Notes under the pieces: model-generated
The model's input: the letters and a program-made list of their open reading frames with translations, nothing else
What the model was told of the DNA's origin: nothing
The model's database searches: none
Shown: in pieces, positions 26,738 to 36,636 of the stretch
Layout: every line of letters begins with the position of its first letter
Numbering within the stretch: the first letter of the stretch is position 1
Program-made: the position numbers and the translations under genes
Origin: a bacterium
GTDB taxonomy: Bacteria; Patescibacteriota; Patescibacteriia; SG8-24
NCBI GenBank assembly: GCA_021824285.1
Contig: JAKAKZ010000008.1
Location: forward strand, 1 to 37,168
Direction of reading: 5' to 3'
Length of the DNA: 37,168 nucleotides

Positions 26738-26753
26738 ACTTGATTCGAAGAAG

Positions 26754-26780
26754 GGCCCGCCTCATGGCGGGCTCTTTTTG
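26754..26780 (+). terminator. Terminator after pilin 1
   Basis: gcccgcc-tcat-ggcgggctcttttt. Confidence 0.75.
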
Positions 26781-26819
26781 GTATAGGTATCAGCTACCCC
26801 GGTAGCAGCTACCGATATT

Positions 26820-26941
26820 GTCATTGCGAGGAGGCCGCAGGCCGACGACTTGTCACCATCATTATTCATATAAGACGGAAGGTGAAGCAATCCCGTCCTT
26901 AGAGCTGGATTGCTTCGCTCCCTTCGGTCGCTCGCAATGAC
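26820..26941. mobile_element. MITE/REP-like element with 11-bp terminal inverted repeats
   Basis: GTCATTGCGAG (26820-26830)/CTCGCAATGAC (26931-26941); internal gaagcaatc/gattgcttc. Confidence 0.65.
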
Positions 26942-27117
26942 GAAGACGGGGGCGCTTGCACGGCGGGCGCTCGGCGCATTTGTGGCAATGTTTAAGGCGC
27001 TGTCCCCGGCTGGGGCGGACACCCACTCTACCCGCGGCCCAAAATGTGTTATTCTATCCACATCTTCGTTTCGGCCTTGTTAAGGCCCAATTAGGCTTAC
27101 CAACCGGCGTCCGGTAT

Positions 27118-27660
27118 ATGCGGTTCAATAACCACGAACCAGGTCAGGGGTTCACACTCATCGAACTGCTGATCGTCATCGGCATCATCGGCTTTCTGGC
27201 CTCCGCCATTCTTGTGGCTGTCGATCCGGTCCGCCGCATCCAGGATTCCCGCAACGCGCGGCGCTGGTCTGAAGTTAACGCCATCCTGAACGCCATCCTC
27301 AACAAGCAGGTCGATGACCGCGCCCAGTTCAGCGGCTCCACGCTCGTGCCGATCATCGATAGCTCTAACGCCCAGATACTCGTCAACACGGACAGCGGCC
27401 TCCTGGACTGCACGGTCGCGCCGCCGACTTGCGATTCGCTGACGCTCAACACCACGGGCACCAGGACCTGTTACGCGAATGTCTCCGGCATCACGCCGGA
27501 TTACATCGCCGACCTGCCGTTCGACCCCGGCGGCGGCTCCGGCACGAATTCCGGCTATTACATCCGTCGGACCGTTCCGGGCAGCTCAAATTCCACCGGC
27601 CGCATCGAAATAGGCTCGTGCAAGGCGGAATTGAACGCCACGATCAAAGTAAAGAGATAG
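27118..27660 (+). CDS. Type IV pilin, tandem paralogue
   Basis: GQG^FTLIELLIVIGIIGFLASAILVAVDPVRRIQDSRNARRWSEVN. Confidence 0.93.
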   Translation: MRFNNHEPGQGFTLIELLIVIGIIGFLASAILVAVDPVRRIQDSRNARRWSEVNAILNAILNKQVDDRAQFSGSTLVPIIDSSNAQILVNTDSGLLDCTVAPPTCDSLTLNTTGTRTCYANVSGITPDYIADLPFDPGGGSGTNSGYYIRRTVPGSSNSTGRIEIGSCKAELNATIKVKR

Positions 27661-27682
27661 GCCATACACCTAAGAGATTTAC

Positions 27683-27708
27683 ACCCGGCCGACCGCCGGG
27701 TGTTTTTA
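27683..27708 (+). terminator. Terminator after pilin 2
   Basis: cacccggc-cgacc-gccgggtgttttt. Confidence 0.75.
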
Positions 27709-27716
27709 TGCTCTTA

Positions 27717-27844
<128 letters not shown>

Positions 27845-27947
27845 CCCCTTTACCATTCCCCAATATTTGGCTATATTCCGTATGTTTCATCGGACCACTC
27901 AACCCGTAACTTTCAACTGTAAACTCTCAACTTTAAACTCCAAACCG

Positions 27948-29222
27948 ATGCGCTATTCCCGCCTGTTCGGTCGTACGGCCAAGACCGCGCCGCACGATGC
28001 CGACTCCGCCAATGCCCGCCTGCTCGCGCAGGGCGGTTTTGTCGACCAGCTCATGGCTGGCGTCTATACTTTCCTGCCGCTCGGCCTGCGCGTGCTCCAC
28101 AAGGTCAAGAATATCATCCGCGAGGAAATGAACGCGGTCGGCGGCCAGGAGATCCTGATGCCCGCCATCCTGCCCAAGGAGCCGTGGGAAAAGACCGGCC
28201 GCTGGTCCGATCCGGGCCCGGAGGTGATGTTCCAGTTCAAGGGCCGCGGCGGCGCGGACATGGGGCTCGGCTGGACGCACGAGGAGATCGTCACGCCGCT
28301 CGCCAAGCAGTTCATCCGCTCCTACAAGGACCTGCCGTTCAGCGTCTACCAGATTCAGGACAAGTTCCGCAACGAGCCGCGCGCCAAGTCCGGCCTGCTG
28401 CGCGGTCGCGAGTTCAGCATGAAGGACATGTATTCGTTCCATAAGGACGAGGCCGACCTGGTCCAGTACTACGACAAGGTGCGCGACGCTTACCTGCGCG
28501 TCTTCGAGCGCTGCGGCCTGCACGCGCTCGTGGTCGAAGCCTCCGGCGGCGCGTTCTCCAAGTACTCGCACGAGTTTCAGACGCTCACGGACAGCGGCGA
28601 GGATATCGTCTACTACTGCGGCAAGTGCGAGTACGCGCAGAACCGGGAAATCAGCGAGTATAAGGCCGGCGACACCTGCCCGAAGTGCGGCGGCACCATG
28701 AAGGAGGGGAAAGCTATCGAGATCGGCAACATCTTCAAGCTGATGACCCGCTTTTCCGCGGCCTTCGACGTCGGCTACACCGATGCTGACGGCGCCAAGA
28801 AACCGGTCCTCATGGGCTGTTACGGCATCGGCCCATCCCGTGTGGTCGGTACGGTCGCCGAGATTCACCATGACGAAAAGGGCTTGATCTGGCCCAAATC
28901 GGTGGCGCCGTTCCAGGTCCACCTGGTCATGCTCACTGCCAAGGAAGAGACCGCGACCGCCAAAGTCCGCGAGACCGCCTATCGGCTGGAGCAGGAACTG
29001 GAGTCCGCCGGCATTGAGGTGCTCTTCGATGACCGCGAGGAGGTCCGCGCCGGCGAGAAGTTCGCCGATGCCGACCTGATCGGTAACCCGCTCCGCCTGG
29101 TCGTCTCCGAGAAGACCTTGGCGCAGTCTTCGGTCGAATGGAAACCGCGCATGTCTTCCGAAGCGGCGCTCGTGCCGCTCGCCGAGGTGGTGGCCAAGTG
29201 TCGGGAATTCCTGGCGGCCTGA
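27948..29222 (+). CDS. proS: Prolyl-tRNA synthetase lacking the large insertion/editing domain
   Basis: GGQEILMPAILPKEPWEKTGRW, FRNEPRAKSGLLRGREFSMKDMYSFH, YGIGPSRVVGTVAE; about 425 aa. Confidence 0.95.
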   Translation: MRYSRLFGRTAKTAPHDADSANARLLAQGGFVDQLMAGVYTFLPLGLRVLHKVKNIIREEMNAVGGQEILMPAILPKEPWEKTGRWSDPGPEVMFQFKGRGGADMGLGWTHEEIVTPLAKQFIRSYKDLPFSVYQIQDKFRNEPRAKSGLLRGREFSMKDMYSFHKDEADLVQYYDKVRDAYLRVFERCGLHALVVEASGGAFSKYSHEFQTLTDSGEDIVYYCGKCEYAQNREISEYKAGDTCPKCGGTMKEGKAIEIGNIFKLMTRFSAAFDVGYTDADGAKKPVLMGCYGIGPSRVVGTVAEIHHDEKGLIWPKSVAPFQVHLVMLTAKEETATAKVRETAYRLEQELESAGIEVLFDDREEVRAGEKFADADLIGNPLRLVVSEKTLAQSSVEWKPRMSSEAALVPLAEVVAKCREFLAA

Positions 29223-29238
29223 CCGTCTGCGATAAACG

Positions 29239-29268
29239 AAAACCGTCCCCCTGCGGGGACGGTTTTTG
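29239..29268 (+). terminator. Terminator after proS
   Basis: aaccgtcccc-ctgc-ggggacggttttt. Confidence 0.8.
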
Positions 29269-29276
29269 CGCTGTCC

Positions 29277-29558
29277 TTATTTGCCCTTGAGAGCGTCCTT
29301 GAGGGCCTTGCCGGCCTTGAACTTTGGGACGGTCACCGGCGGAATCTGGATCTTCTCGGAAGGATTCTGCGGGTTAACGCCCATGCGGCCGGCGCGGCGC
29401 TTGGCGGAGAAGGAGCCGAAACCGGCGATCGTGACCTCGCCGCCGCCCTTCAGGGTCGAAGTGACGGTTTCGGTGAAGGCCTCAATGGTGTCCTCGGCCT
29501 GCTTCTTGGAGATTTCGACCTTTTCCGCCAGTTTGGCGACGAGCTCTGCCTTGTTCAT
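29277..29558 (-). CDS. hup: HU-family DNA-binding protein
   Basis: MNKAELVAKLAEKVEISKKQAEDTIEAFTETVTSTLKGGGEVTIAGFGSFSAKRRAGRMGVNPQNPSEKIQIP. Confidence 0.95.
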   Translation of the reverse strand: MNKAELVAKLAEKVEISKKQAEDTIEAFTETVTSTLKGGGEVTIAGFGSFSAKRRAGRMGVNPQNPSEKIQIPPVTVPKFKAGKALKDALKGK

Positions 29559-29657
29559 AGCGGTAGCTACGTAGTGGTTATTAGCTCGGAATGCCCTATG
29601 CATTCCATTGGGCCTAGTTTATCAAGGGCGTTTTTTCGTGGCAATAGGGGCAAATTT

Positions 29658-29816
29658 AGTGTGGGGTGGGGAGTGTGAAGGGTGGAGCATGGGTAGGAAA
29701 ATAATGGATCTGTAATTATCGGCCAGCATTATATTTTTGCGGTAATCAAAACCGCCCGGCATCGCCGGACGGTCTCAATCGCTTCACGCTTCAAACTTCA
29801 CGCTGCACACTCCGCT
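29658..29816. repeat. Quasi-palindrome QP8
   Basis: agtgtggggtggggagtgtgaagggtggagcatggg ... cgcttcacgcttcaaacttcacgctgcacactccgc around accgcccggcatcgccggacggt. Confidence 0.75.
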
Positions 29817-31369
29817 TAGCGCGCGTACTCGATGACGCGGGTCTCGCGGATGACGTTCACGCGGATTTCGCCGGGATAGGTGAGTTCGGATTCGATCTTC
29901 TTGGCGATGTCTTTGGCCAGGCGGAACGCGGCGAAGTCATCCACCTGCTTCGGCTCCACGAACACGCGGACTTCGCGGCCCGCCTGAATGGCGTAGACCT
30001 TCTCCACGCCAGGGAAGCCGTGCGCGGTCTTCTCGAGCTCCTCGAGGCGCTGGATGTACAGTTCGAGCGTATCCTTGCGCGCGCCTGGGCGGCCGCCGGA
30101 GATGGCGTCAGCCACCTTCACGATGATGCCCTCGATGGTCTTGGGCTTGTCCTCGTGGTGACCAATGGACTGGTAGCAGATCTCCTCGGGCAGGCCGAAC
30201 TTTTTCATGATGTTGTAGCCGATTTCCGGGTGCGCGCCCTGCACGTCGTGGTCCACGGCCTTGCCGATGTCGTGCAGGATGCCGCCCTTCTTGCAGACGG
30301 ACACGTCCGCGCCCAGCTCCTGGGCGATCATGCCGGCGATGTGGGCGACTTCGGTGGAGTGTTTGAGCACGTTCTGGCCGTAGCTCGTGCGGTACTTCAG
30401 GCGGCCCAGAATCTGGACCAGTTTGGGGTCGAGCGACGTGACCGGGATGCCGAGCTCATAGAGCGCGTCCTCGCCGGCCTTCTTGATGTCCACGGCCAGC
30501 TCCTTCTTGGCGTTCTCGACCGCATCCTCGATCTTGGCCGGCTGGATGCGGCCGTCCTTGATCAGGTTCTCGAGCGCGATGCGGCAGACCTGGCGGCGGA
30601 TAGGGGAGAAGCCGGAGATGGTGATGGCCCCCGGGGTGTCGTCCACGATGATTTCGCAGCCGGTCAGCTGCTCCACGGCCTTGATGTTGCGGCCCTCCTT
30701 GCCGATGATGCGGCCCTTCATCTCGTCGCTCGGCAGGTGCACGACCGTGGTCGTGGTCTCGACCGCGTGTCCGGTGGCGACCCGCTGCATGGCGAGCGCG
30801 ATGATGTTCTTGGCCTTGCGCTCGTACTCCTCCTCGCCGCCGCGTTCGATCTTGTGCAGACGGCTCTCGAATTCCTCGGCCACGGTGGCTTCCATCTCCT
30901 TAAGCAGGATGTCCTTGGCCTCCTCGCGGGAGAGCTGGGCGACCGCTTCGAGTTTTTTGACCTGCTCGTCCTTGACCTTCTGGGTCTCGGAGATCAGCGC
31001 TTCGACTTTGGCGTTGCGCTCGAAAAGGTCCTCCTGCTTCTTCTGCAGTTCGCGGAAGCGGTTCTGGTATTCGGCGTCGTATTTTTCGAGTTTCTGCTGG
31101 ATGACGCGGAGTTCCTTGCGGCGGTTCTCATCCTCCCGCTTGGACTCCTCCTGCATCTCCAAGGCCTTCTTTTTGCCCTCGACGACCAGGGCCAGGCTCT
31201 GGGCATCGGCTTCCTTGAGCTTGCTTTCGGCCTGCTTGATGAGCAGTTCCGCTTTGGCTTCGGCTGAATCGGCATTGCGTTTGGCCAGATTCTGGCGCAC
31301 CGCGTAGCCGATGGCGCCGCCGACAGCCGCGCCCACTATTAGGGCGAACACGGCGTAGACAAATGACAT
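29816..31369 (-). CDS. rny: Ribonuclease Y
   Basis: N-terminal TM and coiled coil, KH domain GRIIGKEGRNIKAVEQLTG, HD domain LHDIGKAVDHDVQGAHPEIGY. Confidence 0.96.
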   Translation of the reverse strand: MSFVYAVFALIVGAAVGGAIGYAVRQNLAKRNADSAEAKAELLIKQAESKLKEADAQSLALVVEGKKKALEMQEESKREDENRRKELRVIQQKLEKYDAEYQNRFRELQKKQEDLFERNAKVEALISETQKVKDEQVKKLEAVAQLSREEAKDILLKEMEATVAEEFESRLHKIERGGEEEYERKAKNIIALAMQRVATGHAVETTTTVVHLPSDEMKGRIIGKEGRNIKAVEQLTGCEIIVDDTPGAITISGFSPIRRQVCRIALENLIKDGRIQPAKIEDAVENAKKELAVDIKKAGEDALYELGIPVTSLDPKLVQILGRLKYRTSYGQNVLKHSTEVAHIAGMIAQELGADVSVCKKGGILHDIGKAVDHDVQGAHPEIGYNIMKKFGLPEEICYQSIGHHEDKPKTIEGIIVKVADAISGGRPGARKDTLELYIQRLEELEKTAHGFPGVEKVYAIQAGREVRVFVEPKQVDDFAAFRLAKDIAKKIESELTYPGEIRVNVIRETRVIEYAR

Positions 31370-31465
31370 AAAACCTCGCTATCCTGCGGGGTCGGTTTGG
31401 GCGGTCGCGCTGACCTGTGGTCAGCGTGACGTGCTGGGGTCGGATACGCCGAAAATGGCGCTATT

Positions 31466-31600
31466 TCACGCCTTTTTGACGTCGTTGCCGGGTCCGTTTC
31501 CCTGGTCTGTTTCCGGTTTGGCCTTATGGCTCAGGGCCGGAAAGAAGTTAGAGATGACGGAATCGATCCATTCGCGGTCAACATGTTCCGAGTTCGCCAT
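31466..31600 (-). CDS. Possible 44-aa small ORF upstream of rny
   Basis: MANSEHVDREWIDSVISNFFPALSHKAKPETDQGNGPGNDVKKA*; below the length cutoff of the supplied track. Confidence 0.35.
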   Translation of the reverse strand: MANSEHVDREWIDSVISNFFPALSHKAKPETDQGNGPGNDVKKA

Positions 31601-31737
31601 ACGTATCAGGACTTCCCAGATTTCGCTTCATTGACGTCCGTTTCTGGGTCGTTCTGGACCACCCGCGCTTCGTCGCAGGCTGATTATTAGTTCGTATTTG
31701 GAGCGTAACACGGTGGTTTAAAGAGGTAAAGGGGTTT

Positions 31738-31835
31738 GTGGCGGGTGATTGGTGGCTAGTGGTTGGTGGCTCGCGAATCTTAAAATGGGGCGACGCCGTA
31801 AAATCACCAGGCACCAGCCACTAACCATTAGCCAC
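31738..31835. repeat. Quasi-palindrome QP9
   Basis: gtggcgggtgattggtggctagtggttggtggct ... caccaggcaccagccactaaccattagccac. Confidence 0.75.
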
Positions 31836-31856
31836 TGAAAAAGCCCCTAACGGGGC

Positions 31857-32483
31857 TTAAGCGACCTGAACCAGCCAGGTTCCAGGGGAGAACTTCGTCA
31901 GTTCGCCGAGGAGGGCGACCTTCTCGTAGAGCTCCATGAGCGGTTCGACGCGGTCCGCGAGCGCACGGTAGCCGCGGCAGTGGAGCATGGCCCACCAGAT
32001 GACCGCGCTGCTGCGGCTGCTGACGGCGCGGCGGCCGATGGCGTCCGACTGCGGATAGACGTTCTTCAGCTCCATGCCGACCCGCGTCTCCATGTCCTGG
32101 TGGCAGTGCGGACAGCGCGTCTCCACCATCTTGTGGAAGACGGTCAGGAGTTCATCGTGGATGCTGGCACTGTCGAGCGCCTTATCCGCCAGCGCGTCGA
32201 ACAGGTCTGGCGGTCTGACGTCGGTCCATGTCGGCCAGTCGCTGACCGGTTGGGAACGCGAGGTCACCATGACGCGCAGGCACGGCCGGCCGAACGCTTG
32301 GGTGATGGCGGACGAGATGAAACTGGTGTTGGCGCCGCTGCGCGCCACCGGCCAGCGGCTCTCCGCGGTCATGGTCCGCCGTATGCGGTCGAGCACGCGC
32401 AGGGCCAGAGTCTCGTCCGCAATGCCGCTACCGATGTGGTTCGCGATCAGCTTCTCGAAAGTGTTGGCTTTTTGCCAGTCCAT
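31857..32483 (-). CDS. Orphan hypothetical protein with CPHC motif
   Basis: Long ATG ORF followed by hairpin aagcccctaacggggctt. Confidence 0.65.
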   Translation of the reverse strand: MDWQKANTFEKLIANHIGSGIADETLALRVLDRIRRTMTAESRWPVARSGANTSFISSAITQAFGRPCLRVMVTSRSQPVSDWPTWTDVRPPDLFDALADKALDSASIHDELLTVFHKMVETRCPHCHQDMETRVGMELKNVYPQSDAIGRRAVSSRSSAVIWWAMLHCRGYRALADRVEPLMELYEKVALLGELTKFSPGTWLVQVA

Positions 32484-32636
32484 TGGCGGCTCCTCCGTGC
32501 CGGGCTGGAGCTTTGAGCTCGAAGTCGGAAGGTTGCGAAAGGTACTGCATTGGATTTAGCATCTCCGGACGTAACAGACAAGACCCGCATGGCTACGAAA
32601 AAACCGGCCTAGAGGCCGGTTTAAGGCGGAATTCGC

Positions 32637-33326
32637 TCATGCCACTTCGATGAGCAGCGTGTCGTCGCGGAAGCCCCGCCGGCGGCCGATCAGCCCGCCG
32701 TAGCGGAAGGAGCGGACCAGCGGTTCGAGCTTCTCGGCCGGGTTCAGGTTGCCGGCGGCCAGAAGCTGGATGTAGTGCGCGATGATGGCACGGCGGTTGG
32801 CGTGGGCGGTGCCGTCGCTGTCCGGCGGCAGTACCGAATCGCCGATGATTTCCAGTACGCTCTCCTCGAGGGTCCGATCGCGGCAGTAGGAGTGGTCACA
32901 GATGCAGTACTTGCCGCACATCAGGTTCCGCACGCCGAAGGCCTCGCGGACGTCGCTCCGCAGGTCGGACTTCAGCAGGCCACGGAAGTGCCGATCCAGC
33001 GCGTCGCCGTGCGGGTCGGCGCCGTTCTCGCGGCACCACTCGGAGCGCGAGACCTTCTCCACCTTCTTGAGGTCCAGGCAGAAGGTCTCGTTGTAGGCCT
33101 GCAGGATGAATGCACCGTTGACGTTGCCGTGTCCGGCCGGCCATCTGTGGAGGTCGACTGAATCGAAGACGACGTTCTTGGCCCGCTCGGCCAGCTCGCT
33201 GCCGAGCGTGGAGTCTAGGCCATGGTGGGACAGGTGCCAGCGTATGAAGCCGTAGACGGCCGGGATGCGGCTGCCGTCCGGCATCGTCGTGGTTTCGGGC
33301 TCGATACCGTCTATCAAGACGCTCAT
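32637..33326 (-). CDS. Orphan hypothetical protein with CGKYCICDHSYC cluster
   Basis: Long ATG ORF followed by hairpin accggcctagaggccggt. Confidence 0.65.
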   Translation of the reverse strand: MSVLIDGIEPETTTMPDGSRIPAVYGFIRWHLSHHGLDSTLGSELAERAKNVVFDSVDLHRWPAGHGNVNGAFILQAYNETFCLDLKKVEKVSRSEWCRENGADPHGDALDRHFRGLLKSDLRSDVREAFGVRNLMCGKYCICDHSYCRDRTLEESVLEIIGDSVLPPDSDGTAHANRRAIIAHYIQLLAAGNLNPAEKLEPLVRSFRYGGLIGRRRGFRDDTLLIEVA

Positions 33327-33493
33327 CGTTTACTCCTTGGAAAGGTTCGACTGCTCTGAAAGGCAGTATTGCGCGTAATCTAGCGCATTTATTGGGTTCA
33401 GTCAAGGGTGCGATTGCTGGCTGAAAGTTCGGAGTTGCCCCGCCCCCTATCTTCAGTCAAAGAAGGCGGGGTCCCGCCTAAAGAGGCGGGAAA

Positions 33494-33557
33494 AGTTGAG
33501 AGTTGATATTTGAAAGTTAGACGATAACTTTCAACTCTCAACCGTTCAACTTTCAAC
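33494..33557. repeat. Quasi-palindrome QP10
   Basis: gttgagagttgatatttgaaagttag ... aactttcaactctcaaccgttcaactttcaac. Confidence 0.75.
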
Positions 33558-34230
33558 GACCGACAGCAATCAGCCGCCCGCTCCAGTTCTCTTTCGTCAG
33601 ATCCTCCAGCTTGGTCGCCTCATGCACGCTTACCGCGCCGATGGCCGTGCGCCGTAGGGATTCCAGGTAAGCGCCGCAGCCGAGCGTCTGGCCCAAATCA
33701 TGCGCCAGCGTGCGGATGTAGGTGCCGGAGGAGCAACGCACCGCGAAGGTGAAGCGTGGCGGCTCGAAGGCAACAGGGTCGAAATGGGTGATCGTGATTT
33801 CGACCGGCTGCCGCTTCACGGTCTGACCGGCGCGGGCCAGCTCGTACAACTTTTTGCCCGCGATCTTCTTGGCCGAATACATCGGCGGCACCTGTTTGAT
33901 GGTGCCCATGAAGCGGGGGAGCGCGGCGCGGACCTGTTCTTCTGTCGGGATTACCGCGCCGGAAACCGGCTCAACCCGGCCAGTACCGTCCTGCGTATCG
34001 CTCGTGGCGCCGAATACCAGAGTGCCCAGATAGGCCTTATCCGAGCCCATTAGCGACGAGAGCTGTTTAGTGGCCGACCGGCCTACGCCCACGATCAAGA
34101 GACCCGTGGCGAAGGGGTCTAGCGTTCCGGCGTGTCCGACGGTCCGTTCGCCAGACAGGCGGCGCACGTGGTCCACCACGTCATGGGAGGTTATGCCGGC
34201 TGGTTTGTCGATGTAGAGGAAGCCGCTCAT
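33553..34230 (-). CDS. truB: tRNA pseudouridine(55) synthase
   Basis: GFLYIDKPAGITSHDVVDHVRR, VGHAGTLDPFATGLL, CSSGTYIRTLAHDLG. Confidence 0.96.
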   Translation of the reverse strand: MSGFLYIDKPAGITSHDVVDHVRRLSGERTVGHAGTLDPFATGLLIVGVGRSATKQLSSLMGSDKAYLGTLVFGATSDTQDGTGRVEPVSGAVIPTEEQVRAALPRFMGTIKQVPPMYSAKKIAGKKLYELARAGQTVKRQPVEITITHFDPVAFEPPRFTFAVRCSSGTYIRTLAHDLGQTLGCGAYLESLRRTAIGAVSVHEATKLEDLTKENWSGRLIAVGR

Positions 34231-34328
34231 TTGTCGGGATTTTCTCCTATGGGCTAAAAGCTTTCAAAGTATATTACTTCGTCAGTCAAAGCTTCAAGCT
34301 CAAATTTAAGACCCTAAGCGCGCAACGA

Positions 34329-34357
34329 TTGACGTTTTTTCCTCTAAAAGTTAGGAT
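34329..34357 (+). promoter_or_regulatory. Promoter of infB
   Basis: TTGACG 34329-34334, 17-nt spacer, TAGGAT 34352-34357. Confidence 0.55.
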
Positions 34358-34368
34358 ATACCAGCTAT

Positions 34369-36369
34369 ATGAATATATCTGAACTGGCCCGCCGCCTGCG
34401 CACCACACCGGATGAGCTCCGCGAGAAGCTGCCCATCCTGGGTTTTGACGTTGGTCATCGCGCCATTAAGGTGGATGATCGGCTGGTGGATAAGATCATG
34501 CAGAAGTGGTCGGAGCAGCTCAAGATGGAGCGCCTGAAGGCCAAATACAAGCGCGAGGAGGCCGTTAAGGAAGCGGCCGTGGCTAAGGTGAAGAAGGTGC
34601 TGCTGCCGAAAGTCATCACGGTGCGCGATTTCTCCACCAAGATGTCCCTGCCGCTCAACATCGTCATTTCCGAACTGATGAAGAACGGCATCCTGGCGTC
34701 GCTCAACGAGCGCATCGATTTCGAGACTGCCAGCATCATCGCCAACGACCTCGGTTTTGATGTCGGCCGCGAGGAGGACACCCAGGCCGCCATCGAGGAC
34801 GGCAGCATTTCCGCGGAAAAGGTGAAAGAAATGACTGCGGGCGAGAAGGAAGAGGCCCTGCAGACCCGCGCGCCGGTGGTCGTAGTCATGGGTCACGTGG
34901 ACCACGGCAAGACCGCGCTCCTCGATGCCATCCGCAAGACCGACGTGGCCAAGGGGGAGGCCGGCGGCATCACCCAGCACATCGGCGCCTACCAGAAGGA
35001 GAAGAAGGGCCGCAAGATCACCTTCATCGATACCCCGGGCCATGAGGCCTTCACGGTCATGCGTTCGCGCGGCGCCCGCATCGCGGACGTCGGCGTGCTC
35101 GTCGTGGCCATGGATGATGGCGTCCAGCCGCAGACCGTCGAAGTCATCAAGATCCTGAACGCGGCTAAGCTGCCGTTCGTTGTGGCGCTCAACAAAGCGG
35201 ATAAGCCGGATGCCGACATCCAGCGCGTGAAGACCCAGCTGTCCGAACAGGGGCTGATTCCGGAGGATTGGGGCGGCAAGACCATCATGGTTCCCGTCTC
35301 CGCCAAAACCGGTAAGGGACTGGACGGGCTGCTCGACATGATTCTGCTTGTGGCTGACTTGGACAAGGAGAAGATCCGCGCCAACCCGGACCGCCGCGCG
35401 GTCGGCAGCATCATCGAATCGCACGTGGACAAGGGCGAAGGCCCGGTGGCTACGGTGCTCGTCCAGGCCGGCACGCTGCGCCGCAACGACCTCCTGTCCG
35501 TGGGCGGCCAGCTCTATGGCCGCGTGCGCGCCATGCGGGACTGGAACGGCCAGAGCGTGGAGGAGGCCGGTCCGAGCATGCCGGTGAAGATCCTCGGATT
35601 CAAGAGCGCGCCGCAGGTCGGTGATGTCTGCGAAGTGCCGGAGGACGGCGCCGATCTCAAGCAGGTCCGCAAGCAGTATGCCATCGATAAGCAGGTTGTG
35701 GCCGCCACGGCCGGCGGCGGCGACCTCAAGGACGCCAAAGACCGCAAGATGGTCAATATCGTGCTGAAGTGTGACGTGCTGGGCTCGCTCGAGGCCATCA
35801 TGGGCACGCTCGAGAAACTGCAGACGCCGGAAGTCGGCATCGCCGTGGTCGGCAAGGGCCTCGGGAACATCACGGACGGCGACATCCTGCGGGCCGAATC
35901 CACGGGCGCCTTCCTCATCGGCTTCAACGTCCAGGCCACCCGCCAGGCCCAGATTTTGGCCCGCGACAAGAAGGTCAAGATCAATCTCTACCGCATCATT
36001 TACGAGATTTTCGACGAGCTGAAGAGGCGCATGCAGGATCTCGTGCCCGCCGAGGTCATCACGACCCAGCTCGGCAAGCTGGAGGTGCTGGCCGTGTTCC
36101 GTTCGGACAAGACCGGACAGATCGTCGGTGGCCGCGTCACGGACGGCAAGCTGCAGGCCGGGGCCAACTGCGTCGTCTACCGCGGCCAGGATCCCATCGG
36201 CGAAGGCTCGGTGCTCCAGCTGCAGACCGGCAAGACCGATACGAAGGAAGTGCGGAGCGGCCAGGAATGCGGCATCAAGGTCTCGGTCCGGCCCGCCATC
36301 CTCGTCGGCGACATCATCGAGGTCTTCCTCCAGGAGAAGAAGGAGAAGAAACTGACGTTCAACGCGTAA
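34369..36369 (+). CDS. infB: Translation initiation factor IF-2
   Basis: [50 protein letters not shown]. Confidence 0.97.
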   Translation: MNISELARRLRTTPDELREKLPILGFDVGHRAIKVDDRLVDKIMQKWSEQLKMERLKAKYKREEAVKEAAVAKVKKVLLPKVITVRDFSTKMSLPLNIVISELMKNGILASLNERIDFETASIIANDLGFDVGREEDTQAAIEDGSISAEKVKEMTAGEKEEALQTRAPVVVVMGHVDHGKTALLDAIRKTDVAKGEAGGITQHIGAYQKEKKGRKITFIDTPGHEAFTVMRSRGARIADVGVLVVAMDDGVQPQTVEVIKILNAAKLPFVVALNKADKPDADIQRVKTQLSEQGLIPEDWGGKTIMVPVSAKTGKGLDGLLDMILLVADLDKEKIRANPDRRAVGSIIESHVDKGEGPVATVLVQAGTLRRNDLLSVGGQLYGRVRAMRDWNGQSVEEAGPSMPVKILGFKSAPQVGDVCEVPEDGADLKQVRKQYAIDKQVVAATAGGGDLKDAKDRKMVNIVLKCDVLGSLEAIMGTLEKLQTPEVGIAVVGKGLGNITDGDILRAESTGAFLIGFNVQATRQAQILARDKKVKINLYRIIYEIFDELKRRMQDLVPAEVITTQLGKLEVLAVFRSDKTGQIVGGRVTDGKLQAGANCVVYRGQDPIGEGSVLQLQTGKTDTKEVRSGQECGIKVSVRPAILVGDIIEVFLQEKKEKKLTFNA

Positions 36370-36370
36370 C

Positions 36371-36403
36371 AGAAAAACCGGCCCTTGCGAGGGCCGGTTT
36401 TTT
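36371..36403 (+). terminator. Terminator after infB
   Basis: aaaaccggccc-ttgcga-gggccggtttttt. Confidence 0.85.
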
Positions 36404-36407
36404 GTTG

Positions 36408-36529
<122 letters not shown>

Positions 36530-36636
36530 AAAATCTACTCTTGACCGCAACTCCTTTTTTTGCGCAGTGGGTGTTATCATTAACGCGGTACCAGTGGGTA
36601 CCAATCTTTATCTTCCGTCACACCAGGAGCAACCAT

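Noticed and set aside
26956-27117. 54-aa extension of pilin 2
   Set aside because: Overlaps the promoter-like region; a normal short prepilin leader starts at 27118.
30020-31267. 415-aa plus-strand ORF
   Set aside because: Antisense to rny; Leu/Asp-rich shadow translation.
34351-35424. 357-aa minus-strand ORF
   Set aside because: Antisense to infB, which is unambiguous.
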